Below, piece by piece: positions 36,486 to 44,422 of a stretch of 54,832 nt of DNA. A model generated the notes under the pieces. That model was not told the origin of the DNA. It did no database searches and saw only the letters and a list, made by a program, of their open reading frames with translations. Source of the stretch: Bacteroidia bacterium. Its GTDB lineage: Bacteria > Bacteroidota > Bacteroidia > B-17B0 > Aurantibacillaceae. Each line of letters opens with the position of its first letter. Positions within the stretch are counted from its first letter, which is position 1. The stretch covers positions 1-54,832 of the forward strand of contig JADLER010000037.1 in assembly GCA_020846025.1 (NCBI GenBank), written 5' to 3'. The translations under genes and the position numbers were made by a program.

Positions 36486-39400
36486 ATGTTTACGAAATTT
36501 ATTCAAAGGCCAGTTCTTGCTATTGTTATTTCCATCATTATCATTTTTGTTGGAATATTAGCCATAAAAAAGTTACCTATTTCACAGTTTCCAGATATTG
36601 CACCTACAACAGTAAATATCTTTATTGCATATCCTGGTTCAAGTGCAGATGTATTGGTGAAATCAACATTAATTACTTTAGAGCAAGCAATTAATGGTGT
36701 GCAAGACATGCGTTATATTGCTACTGATGCTACAAGTGCAGGTGAAGCCACTTTACGTATTATTTTTGAACCTGGTACCGATCCAAATGATGCGGTTATT
36801 CGTGTGAAAACAAGGGTGGATCAAGTAATGCCATTATTGCCTGAGCTTGTACAACGTGAAGGAGTTATTATTACGCCCATTCAACCCAGTATGTTGATGT
36901 ATGTGAATCTTTATTCCAAAAATAAAAGTATGGATGAGAAGTTTCTATTCAATTATGCTACTGTTGAAATGATTCCTGAAATTCAACGAATAAAAGGCGT
37001 AGCAAGAGCACAAATTTTAGGTAGTCGTCGTTATGCTATGCGTGTGTGGTTAAACCCAGAAAGAATGAGAGCGTATAATGTGTCGGTAGAGGAGGTAATG
37101 GATGCGCTTGCTGAACAAAGTATCATTGGAAGACCGGGGAGAATAGGGCAGAGTTCTGGTATTGCAGCGCAATCATTAGAGTATGTTTTAACTTATAAAG
37201 GTCGTTATAATAAACCAGAAGAGTATGAGGGTGTTATTATTCGGGCAGATGCTAATGGAGAGAGTATTCGATTAAAAGATATTGCAACGGTAGAATTAGG
37301 AAGTGAATTTTTTGATATTTATTCAAATTTAGACGGACATCCTTCGGCTGCTATTGTATTAAAGCAAAACTATGGAAGTAATGCCAATGATGTTATAGAA
37401 AGTGTAAAATCTACTCTGGAAGAAATGAAAAAATCTTTCCCCCCAGGTATGGATTATAAAATTAGTTATGATGTCTCTCAATTCTTAGATGCGTCTATTG
37501 AACAGGTTATTGAAACATTACGTGACGCATTTATATTAGTAGCTTTAGTTGTGTTTGTGTTTTTAGGTGATTTCCGTTCTACATTAATTCCAATTTTGGC
37601 AGTTCCTGTGTCGCTTATAGGTGCTTTTTTTGTTATTCAATTCTTTGGTATTTCTATTAATTTGGTTACTCTATTTGCTTTAGTACTTGCCATAGGAATT
37701 GTAGTGGATGATGCAATTGTAGTGGTAGAAGCGGTTCATGCTAAGATGGAAGAAAATCCTAAATTATCTCCTTATAGTGCTGTGAAAATAGTACTCGGAG
37801 AAATTAGTGGGGCAATTATTGCAATAACGTTAGTAATGGTTTCAGTATTTGTGCCTATATCTTTTATGAGTGGACCGGTAGGTACTTTTTATCGTCAGTT
37901 TTCTATTACGATGGCTAGTGCAATTGTAATTTCGGCATTAATAGCCTTAACGCTTACACCTGTATTATGTGCTATGCTTTTAAAGAATCATCATGGCCAT
38001 GAAAAGAAAATGAACATATTAAACAAGGCAATTAATGTATTTAATAGAAAGTTTGATAGCTTAACAGGTAAGTATGTTTGGTTATTAAGATTAATAGTAA
38101 ATAGAAGAGTTGTTACTTTCGGGGTATTAATCTTATTTTGTATTGGTGTTTTTTACGGAAGTAAAGTAGTACCATCTGGTTTTATTCCTAATGAAGATCA
38201 GGGTACCATATATGCCATTATTCAAACACCTCCAGGTTCAACACTTGAAAAAACAAATCAAGTTTCGCAGCATCTTCAAAAAATTTGCGAAGATGTTGAA
38301 GGTGTGGAGTCAGTGTCTTCGCTAGCAGGTTATGAGATTATGACGGAGGGTAGAGGTTCAAATGCAGGAACATGTTTAATTAATTTAAAACCTTGGTCTG
38401 AACGTCATCAAACTGTAAAGGAAATTATGGAAGAACTAGAACATAAAACAAAAGGACTTGGGGCTATTGTGGAGTTCTTTGAACCACCTGCTATTCCAGG
38501 ATTTGGTACTTCTGGTGGATTTTCAATGCGCTTACTAAATAAAACTACTAATACTGATTACCATGATTTTGATAAGGTAAATAAAGAATTTATGGAGAAT
38601 TTAGGTAAACGAAAGGAGCTGACGGGCTTATTTACTTTTTTCGCAGCTAATTACCCTCAATATGAATTAGAAATTGACAATAATCTCGCGAAACAAAAAG
38701 GAGTAAATATTGGTAAGGCAATGGAGAATTTGAATATTATGATTGGAAGTACATACGAGCAAGGGTTCATCAAGTTTAATCGATTTTTTAAAGTATATGT
38801 GCAATCTGATCCAAAGTTTAGGAGACTGCCATCAGATATTCTCAATTTGTTTGTGAAAAATGAAGCAGGAGAAATGGTACCATACTCATCCTTTATGAAA
38901 CTTAAAAAGGGACAAGGGCCAAATGAAATTACACGATTTAATTTATATAATTCGGCAGCCATACAAGGTCTTCCAGCAAAGGGATATACAACGGCAGAGG
39001 CTATACAAGCTATTCGTGAGGTAGCTGCTAAGACCTTACCTAATGGCTATGATATTGCATTTGAAGGATTATCTTATGATGAATCTATACGAGGTAACGA
39101 ATCTATCTATGTATTTCTTGTGGTTTTATTATTTGTGTATTTTGTTTTGGCTGCACAATACGAAAGTTTCATTATACCATTATCGGTTATACTATCCTTA
39201 CCTGTAGGTATTTTTGGTTCGTTTTTATTATTAAAAGTGATGGGCTTAGAAAATAATATCTATGCCCAAGTTGGTTTAATTATGCTTGTAGGTTTGTTAG
39301 GTAAAAATGCCGTATTAATAGTAGAGTTTGCATTACAAAAACAACAGCAAGGTGCTACCATACTTGAAGCAGCCATAGAAGGAGCTAAAGTTCGTTTTCG

Positions 39401-39686
39401 ACCTATTTTAATGACTTCATTTGCATTTATAGCTGGATTAATTCCTTTAATGTTAGCTCATGGGGCAGGTGCCATTGGTAATAGAACTATTGGAACTTCG
39501 GCATTAGGAGGTATGTTGTTTGGTACATTATTCGGTGTGATTATTATACCAGGCTTATATTTCATTTTTGCTAAACTAGCAGAAGGCCGAAAACTTATTA
39601 AAAACGAAGACGATTCGTCATTAACAGAAGACTTAGTACATCAAATTGATAATTTCCCACATCCAGATGAAAATGAACATAATTAA
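36486..39686 (+). CDS. RND efflux pump, HAE1/AcrB type
   Basis: A 1066-residue proton-driven transporter, the normal length for AcrB-like pumps. Twelve membrane segments surround two large periplasmic loops. TM4 holds the proton-relay aspartates in VLAIGIVVDDAIVVVEAVH. The N-terminal FIQRPVLAIVISIIIIFVG, the QFPDIAPTTVNI segment, the GFIPNEDQGTIYAIIQTPPGST start of the second loop, and MLVGLLGKNAVLIVEFA are HAE1 signatures. Substrates are probably antibiotics, dyes or bile-like compounds, but cannot be read from the sequence. The last 41 bases overlap the open frame of the next gene. Confidence 0.96.
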   Translation: MFTKFIQRPVLAIVISIIIIFVGILAIKKLPISQFPDIAPTTVNIFIAYPGSSADVLVKSTLITLEQAINGVQDMRYIATDATSAGEATLRIIFEPGTDPNDAVIRVKTRVDQVMPLLPELVQREGVIITPIQPSMLMYVNLYSKNKSMDEKFLFNYATVEMIPEIQRIKGVARAQILGSRRYAMRVWLNPERMRAYNVSVEEVMDALAEQSIIGRPGRIGQSSGIAAQSLEYVLTYKGRYNKPEEYEGVIIRADANGESIRLKDIATVELGSEFFDIYSNLDGHPSAAIVLKQNYGSNANDVIESVKSTLEEMKKSFPPGMDYKISYDVSQFLDASIEQVIETLRDAFILVALVVFVFLGDFRSTLIPILAVPVSLIGAFFVIQFFGISINLVTLFALVLAIGIVVDDAIVVVEAVHAKMEENPKLSPYSAVKIVLGEISGAIIAITLVMVSVFVPISFMSGPVGTFYRQFSITMASAIVISALIALTLTPVLCAMLLKNHHGHEKKMNILNKAINVFNRKFDSLTGKYVWLLRLIVNRRVVTFGVLILFCIGVFYGSKVVPSGFIPNEDQGTIYAIIQTPPGSTLEKTNQVSQHLQKICEDVEGVESVSSLAGYEIMTEGRGSNAGTCLINLKPWSERHQTVKEIMEELEHKTKGLGAIVEFFEPPAIPGFGTSGGFSMRLLNKTTNTDYHDFDKVNKEFMENLGKRKELTGLFTFFAANYPQYELEIDNNLAKQKGVNIGKAMENLNIMIGSTYEQGFIKFNRFFKVYVQSDPKFRRLPSDILNLFVKNEAGEMVPYSSFMKLKKGQGPNEITRFNLYNSAAIQGLPAKGYTTAEAIQAIREVAAKTLPNGYDIAFEGLSYDESIRGNESIYVFLVVLLFVYFVLAAQYESFIIPLSVILSLPVGIFGSFLLLKVMGLENNIYAQVGLIMLVGLLGKNAVLIVEFALQKQQQGATILEAAIEGAKVRFRPILMTSFAFIAGLIPLMLAHGAGAIGNRTIGTSALGGMLFGTLFGVIIIPGLYFIFAKLAEGRKLIKNEDDSSLTEDLVHQIDNFPHPDENEHN

Positions 39687-41112
39687 AATAACATCTTTCA
39701 TAATGTGTGTCATAGTTGCCATAATTATGAATTCTTGTGTAAACAATTCTAAAATTGTTACAAGAAAAGAAAATAGAAACACTCCAAATCAATTCAATGC
39801 AACCACAGATTCTACAAGAAATTCAGCGAAGATAAAGTGGAAAGAGTTTTTCACAGATCCTGTTTTAGTAGCGTTAATTGATACGGCGCTTAAGAATAAT
39901 CAAGAGCTTAATATTGTAACACAAGAAATTGAAATAGCTCGAAATGAAGCAAGAGCAAAGAAAGGAGAGTATTTGCCATATATGTATTTGCAAGGAGCAG
40001 GTGGTGCTGAAAAAACATCTCGTTATACTAGGAATGGTGTTGTGGAAGATAATTTAGAAGTAGAGCCAGGGAAACATTTTCCAGAACCATTAACTGATAT
40101 GTTGCTTTCAGCAAATGTTTCATGGGAAGTAGATATTTGGAAGAAATTGAGAAATGCCAAGAAAGCGGCTGTTGCAAGATATATTGCTACTACCGAGGGT
40201 AAAAATTTTGTGATTACACATTTGATTTCTGAAATAGCAAGTACCTATTATGAGCTTCAGGCTTTAGATAATCAATTGCTTATATTAAAACAAAATATTT
40301 CTATTCAAAGTGATGCGTTAGATATTGTTAAACTTGAAAAAGCTTCGGCACAAGTTACTGAATTAGCTGTGAAACGATTTGAGGCCGAGGTTTATCACAC
40401 AAAGAGTTTGCAGTTTGATATTCAACAACAGATAATTGAAACTGAAAATAAACTTAACTTTCTAGTAGGACGTTATCCGACCACTATTGTTCGAAATTCA
40501 GAAAGTTTTATGACGCTTGTTCCTATAACTATTCAAGCAGGCATCCCTTCACAATTATTACAAAACAGACCTGATATAAAACAAGCCGAATATCAATTAA
40601 CAGCTTCCAAGTTAGATGTAAAATCGGCAAAGGCTAGTTTCTATCCAGCTTTAAATATTAGAGCAGGCGTGGGTTATCAGGCTTTTAATCCACAATATTT
40701 TATTAAAACACCACAATCATTATTATATACTGTTGCAGGAGATTTAATAGCACCGTTATTAAATAGAAATGCACTTAAGGCTCAATATTATAGTTCGAGT
40801 GCCAAACAAGTGCAAGCAATGTTTAATTATGAGCAAACTATATTAAATGCTTATATAGAAGTTTTAAATCAGGTAAATAAAATTGATAATATCGCTAAGA
40901 GTTATGAGTTAAAAGAAAAACGCGTTTTAGCATTAACACAATCTATCCCCATTTCGAATAATTTATTTAAATCTGCACGAGCTGATTATATGGAAGTATT
41001 AATGACACAACGTGATGCCTTAGAATCTAGAATGGAATTAGTGGAAACAAAAAAAGAACAAATGAATGCCCTCATAAATGTGTATAGAGCATTAGGAGGC
41101 GGCTGGAGATAA
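39667..41112 (+). CDS. Outer-membrane efflux channel lipoprotein (OprM/NodT type)
   Basis: From the ATG at 39667 this is a 481-residue TolC-like protein. Its signal peptide ends with a lipobox, IIMNSC, and it has the OprM-type duplicated helical layout: WKEFFTDPVLVALIDTALKNNQELNI opening the first half, VSWEVDIWKKLRNAKKAAVARY, and LLQNRPDIKQAEYQL opening the second, with long coiled-coil helices between. It completes the tripartite pump. The gene overlaps the pump gene by 20 nt. A TTG at 39646 would extend the frame by seven residues ahead of the signal peptide and is unlikely to be used. Confidence 0.93.
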   Translation: MKMNIIKITSFIMCVIVAIIMNSCVNNSKIVTRKENRNTPNQFNATTDSTRNSAKIKWKEFFTDPVLVALIDTALKNNQELNIVTQEIEIARNEARAKKGEYLPYMYLQGAGGAEKTSRYTRNGVVEDNLEVEPGKHFPEPLTDMLLSANVSWEVDIWKKLRNAKKAAVARYIATTEGKNFVITHLISEIASTYYELQALDNQLLILKQNISIQSDALDIVKLEKASAQVTELAVKRFEAEVYHTKSLQFDIQQQIIETENKLNFLVGRYPTTIVRNSESFMTLVPITIQAGIPSQLLQNRPDIKQAEYQLTASKLDVKSAKASFYPALNIRAGVGYQAFNPQYFIKTPQSLLYTVAGDLIAPLLNRNALKAQYYSSSAKQVQAMFNYEQTILNAYIEVLNQVNKIDNIAKSYELKEKRVLALTQSIPISNNLFKSARADYMEVLMTQRDALESRMELVETKKEQMNALINVYRALGGGWR

Positions 41113-41138
41113 TGTTGGTTAATGACTAGCATAAAAAA

Positions 41139-41218
41139 CTTGCTAAACCTTGGTTGAATACTTAATATTTTTATTTCATAGTTTTTATATTAAGTTATTT
41201 GACTAAGGTTATAGCAAG
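41139..41218. repeat. 80-nt nested inverted repeat after the efflux operon
   Basis: Outer arms CTTGCTA-AACCTT (41139-41151) and AAGGTT-A-TAGCAAG (41205-41218) pair over 13 bp with a single bulged A. Inside, ACTTAATAT (41160-41168) pairs perfectly with ATATTAAGT (41187-41195). It folds into one long hairpin with an AT-rich terminal loop. No T-run follows. It might be a 3' stability element, a small RNA, or a relic miniature inverted-repeat element. Confidence 0.6.
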
Positions 41219-41223
41219 ACTAT

Positions 41224-41251
41224 CATTAATTTTTTATTAAAAAAATTAATG
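41224..41251. repeat. AT-rich 12-bp hairpin
   Basis: CATTAATTTTTT and AAAAAATTAATG are exact inverted repeats around a 4-nt loop (ATTA). It lies 34 nt before the yjdM start and could act as a weak terminator for the efflux operon, though it lacks G:C content and a clean T-run. Confidence 0.5.
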
Positions 41252-41285
41252 TAATTTTACACCCATTGTTTAATTATATTATTTT

Positions 41286-41636
41286 ATGGCTGAATTTCCT
41301 GCATGTCCGAAATGTAAATGTGAATATACCTATTCAACTGGTACTTTATTAACTTGCCCTGAGTGTTTTTATGAGTGGAATCCAGATGAAGAAATAAAAA
41401 TGGAAATAGTTAACGAATCATCAGATAAGGTAATTGATGCCAATGGCAATCAGTTATTTGATGGAGATACAGTAGTTGTGATAAAAGACTTGCCAGTAAA
41501 GGGAGCATCAAAACCTGTAAAAGCAGGAACAAAAGTTAAGAATATTAAGTTAGTTGATGGTGATCATAATATTAGTTGTAAGATAGACGGATTTGGTGCA
41601 ATGGGACTTAAATCTGAATTTGTGAAAAAGGCTTAA
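41286..41636 (+). CDS. yjdM: YjdM/PhnA family zinc-ribbon protein
   Basis: A 116-residue protein. The N-terminal zinc ribbon has CPKC (residues 7-10) and CPEC (about 28-31). The C-terminal PhnA domain is a small SH3-like barrel with [37 protein letters not shown] as its conserved core, shown here in pieces. Despite the old PhnA name the family is not known to be needed for phosphonate use, and its molecular role is unknown. It is monocistronic; its end lies 13 nt from the convergent amidase gene. Confidence 0.93.
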   Translation: MAEFPACPKCKCEYTYSTGTLLTCPECFYEWNPDEEIKMEIVNESSDKVIDANGNQLFDGDTVVVIKDLPVKGASKPVKAGTKVKNIKLVDGDHNISCKIDGFGAMGLKSEFVKKA

Positions 41637-41649
41637 TTGATTTTTAACT

Positions 41650-42186
41650 TTACCATAATTTTTTAAGAGATTCCCAATCCGTATTCCAAGGATCTGTTTT
41701 TCTAACAGGGGCAATATCACTGTGTCTTAAAGTATATTTTATTGAATGATGTTGTTTGATGTTTTTAACCAAGGCTACTAATGATTTAATTTGTTGCTCG
41801 GTTGGAGATTCAGTATATGACGTCATAATTTCTATCCCAATCGAACAACTATTTACGTTTGTTCTCCCATCTGGCAAACTGCTTTTTCCTGCATGGTATG
41901 ATAAATCTTTTTCTTCAACTAAGCGGTAAATTGTTCCATCTCTACCAATTACATAATGTGCGGATACGTTATATTGTGCAAATTGTTTGATTACTAAATC
42001 AATATCGTAATAATCGCCACCAGAGTTATTAAAGGTAGAATGTATAATAATTGCGTCAATTTTTCTGTGCTGAATTTTAGCATGCCCAAAGGTTATATTT
42101 TTATTTATAATCTTTAAGCTATCTTGTGATAAGATAGTTGTATGATAACCAACTGATAATAGTATAATGAGAGAAATAAGTTTCAT
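41650..42186 (-). CDS. N-acetylmuramoyl-L-alanine amidase (Amidase_2/PGRP fold)
   Basis: From the ATG at 42186 this is 178 residues, with a signal peptide of about 22 residues (MKLISLIILLSVGYHTTILS). The type-2 amidase fold has the zinc ligands His in IDAIIIHSTF (first), His near RHSDIAP (second), and the DPWNTDW segment replacing the usual GR-x-DPG. YNVSAHYVIGRDGTIYRLVEE is the classic T7-lysozyme/PGRP core strand. It cleaves the bond between MurNAc and L-Ala in peptidoglycan in the periplasm. The upstream Met (42198) adds four residues and is less likely. Confidence 0.9.
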   Translation of the reverse strand: MKLISLIILLSVGYHTTILSQDSLKIINKNITFGHAKIQHRKIDAIIIHSTFNNSGGDYYDIDLVIKQFAQYNVSAHYVIGRDGTIYRLVEEKDLSYHAGKSSLPDGRTNVNSCSIGIEIMTSYTESPTEQQIKSLVALVKNIKQHHSIKYTLRHSDIAPVRKTDPWNTDWESLKKLW

Positions 42187-42237
42187 TATTTTGTACATAC
42201 ACTAATGTTTCTTATGAAGAAACTTTAGTGTAAAATT

Positions 42238-43311
42238 TTAGTTAGGCATTTCGGGGCTAATCTCAACACCAGTTGGTATTTTTCCTTTTAAACTACTTAA
42301 GAAAGCTTTAATGCTTTCTGTTTGTTCATCACTTAATTCTTTATTTAATTGAAGCTTTGCCATTATTTTAATTGCTTGACCCAAGTCTGTTACACTTCCA
42401 TCATGAAAATATGGAGCCGTCTCAGTAATATTAATGAGTGAGGGAACTTTAAATATGAATTTATCGGATTCACTTTTTGTGTTTGCCATTTTTCCTAGGT
42501 CTTCATGTTTACTGCCAGTTAGTGATGTGTAATTATCACCATAAGTAGGGAATTTCATTAAAGAAGCGCCACCCATTGCAACCCCATTGTGACATGTCAT
42601 GCATCCAGTATTTATAAATTCTCTAAGTCCCTTTTTCTGTTCAGGTGTAAGCGCATTTTTATTACCATTCAAATATTCGTGAAAAGGAGCTGGTGTTATT
42701 AATGTGCGTTCAAAAGCACCAATTGCCTTTTTTAAATTATCATAAGATATTGGATTTTTTTCTTCCGGAAAGGCCTCGGTAAATAATCGGTTGTAACCAG
42801 CTATTTTTTTAAGTCTATCTATTACATAGTTTTCCGAAGGCATATTCATTTCTACAGGATTTAAGATAGGCATCCCAGCTTGTTCTTCTACATCTTTTGC
42901 ACGCCCATCCCAAAACTGTGTCAGGTGTAATGCAGCATTGTATACAGTAGGTGAATTTCTATCTCCTAATTTCTTTGAGTCTCCCTCGCTTGTTGGTTTG
43001 TTATCAACTCCATAAGTAGATAAATTATGGCATGTATTACAACTTTGAGTGTTGTTTTTTGATAATCGGTTGTCGAAGAAAAGTGTTTTCCCTAGTAATA
43101 TTTTTTGAGTACTGTGAGGTTTTTCAGTAATCGTAGCTTCATTAGGTAATGGTTTAAAAAAGGCTTGAGCCTCTGCTAGTAATACTGAATCTTCTTGCGC
43201 CTCTGCATTAATTATAGGATTCGCTTCTGCATTTTTGGTTTCGGAAGTGCCACAAGATACAAGTACATTGATTAAGCCAATTGTAATAAATAAAGATAGT
43301 GTATGTTTCAT
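42238..43311 (-). CDS. Di-haem cytochrome c peroxidase lipoprotein (CcpA/MauG family)
   Basis: From the ATG at 43311 the protein has 357 residues, with a lipoprotein signal whose lipobox is LVSC. Two c-type haem motifs are present: CNTCH about residue 95 and CMTCH about residue 242. The LGKTLFFDNRLSKNNTQSC and FKVPSLINITETAPYFHDG segments are typical of bacterial cytochrome c peroxidases. It would reduce peroxide with electrons from the periplasmic respiratory chain. A TACCTTTG box (43336-43329, minus strand) lies 17 nt before the start. The longer reading from 43359 has no signal-peptide logic and overlaps the divergent gene. Confidence 0.92.
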   Translation of the reverse strand: MKHTLSLFITIGLINVLVSCGTSETKNAEANPIINAEAQEDSVLLAEAQAFFKPLPNEATITEKPHSTQKILLGKTLFFDNRLSKNNTQSCNTCHNLSTYGVDNKPTSEGDSKKLGDRNSPTVYNAALHLTQFWDGRAKDVEEQAGMPILNPVEMNMPSENYVIDRLKKIAGYNRLFTEAFPEEKNPISYDNLKKAIGAFERTLITPAPFHEYLNGNKNALTPEQKKGLREFINTGCMTCHNGVAMGGASLMKFPTYGDNYTSLTGSKHEDLGKMANTKSESDKFIFKVPSLINITETAPYFHDGSVTDLGQAIKIMAKLQLNKELSDEQTESIKAFLSSLKGKIPTGVEISPEMPN

Positions 43312-43328
43312 AGTTTTTAAATAAAACA

Positions 43329-43336
43329 CAAAGGTA
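43329..43336 (-). promoter_or_regulatory. Candidate -7 element of the minus-strand peroxidase gene
   Basis: TACCTTTG on the minus strand matches TAnnTTTG exactly, 17 nt before the peroxidase start codon. A TTTG box at proper spacing is not seen. Confidence 0.4.
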
Positions 43337-43407
43337 TTAAAAATACATTGGCTTATCATAGTTTTGTTTTGGTAAATTTTATACTTTTAACTGATAAATT
43401 CGTTAAT

Positions 43408-44358
43408 ATGTATAAGTTATTTTTTCTTTTGTTTTTATTCTTTATAGTATCATGTAGCGAACCTACACCTAAAGAAAAATTACTAAAAGAACCCAATACA
43501 ATTGCTGAATTAGGAGAATTGCTTTTTAACGATTCTATTTTATCGAGAGGAAATCAGGTGAGTTGCGCTTCATGTCATAAATCAGAATTTGCTTTTGCTG
43601 ATAATGTGCCATTTAGTTTTGGAGTAGATAGTATTGCGGGAGATAGGAATGCGCCAAGTGCTATGAATATGTCTGCGCGTAATTTTTATTTTCATGATGG
43701 TAGGGCAGAAACGCTTGAAGAACAAGCCAAAGGACCAATTGAAAATCCAAAAGAGATGGATCTTCCGATTTCGGAAGCAGTAAAAAAATTAAATAATCAT
43801 GTTCAATATAAAGCGTTCTTTATAAAGTTATTTGGTAAGCCAGCTAATTCAGAAAATTTAGTTGAGGCTATTGCTACCTTTGAGAAAACTTTGGAAACCA
43901 ATAATTCTCCATTTGATAATTATATAAATGAAAAAGATACAGTACTGTTTTCGGAGGCAGCCAAAAGAGGACAAACTATTTTTAATGTGAAAGGAAAATG
44001 TTTTGATTGCCATTTTGGTCCTGATTTTACGGGAGATGAGTTTAAAAATATCGGATTGTTTAATGCTAAAGATTTGAATGATAGTGGGCGATATGTTATT
44101 ACTCGAAAAATAGAGGATATTGGAAAATTTAAAGTGCCAGGATTACGAAATATTGAAATTACCAAACCATATATGCATAATGGAATGTTTAAAACCTTAC
44201 GCGAAGTAATAGATTATTACAATAACCCTGATAAATTTGTGCCTAATTCTATTAATAGAGATACCTCACTTAGTAAGCCTTTAAATCTTTCTGAAGATGA
44301 AATAAATGATTTAGAAGCTTTTTTAATTTCATTAACCGATCAACGTTTTAAGAAATAG
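43408..44358 (+). CDS. Di-haem cytochrome c peroxidase lipoprotein (CcpA/MauG family)
   Basis: From the ATG at 43408 the protein has 316 residues: a lipoprotein signal with lipobox IVSC, then two haem motifs, CASCH (about residue 55) and CFDCH (about 198). LGELLFNDSILSRGNQVSC, FHDGRAETLEEQAKGPIENP and FKVPGLRNIEITKPYMHNG match the peroxidase/MauG family. It is related to the divergent neighbour but about 40 residues shorter, lacking the linker after the signal peptide. The two share a 96-nt promoter region. The track of 20 codons upstream of 43408 lies before a good signal peptide and is not used. Confidence 0.92.
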   Translation: MYKLFFLLFLFFIVSCSEPTPKEKLLKEPNTIAELGELLFNDSILSRGNQVSCASCHKSEFAFADNVPFSFGVDSIAGDRNAPSAMNMSARNFYFHDGRAETLEEQAKGPIENPKEMDLPISEAVKKLNNHVQYKAFFIKLFGKPANSENLVEAIATFEKTLETNNSPFDNYINEKDTVLFSEAAKRGQTIFNVKGKCFDCHFGPDFTGDEFKNIGLFNAKDLNDSGRYVITRKIEDIGKFKVPGLRNIEITKPYMHNGMFKTLREVIDYYNNPDKFVPNSINRDTSLSKPLNLSEDEINDLEAFLISLTDQRFKK

Positions 44359-44373
44359 TTTTAACTATTTGTT

Positions 44374-44408
44374 TTTGTAAGTAATCTAATATTTTTTTAG
44401 TACATTTA
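44374..44408 (+). promoter_or_regulatory. Candidate promoter of the TPR-SpoIIE gene
   Basis: TTTG (44374-44377) and TACATTTA (44401-44408, one mismatch to TAnnTTTG) are separated by 23 nt and lie 14 nt upstream of the start codon. Moderate support only. Confidence 0.4.
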
Positions 44409-44422
44409 AACGTTTTAGATTA

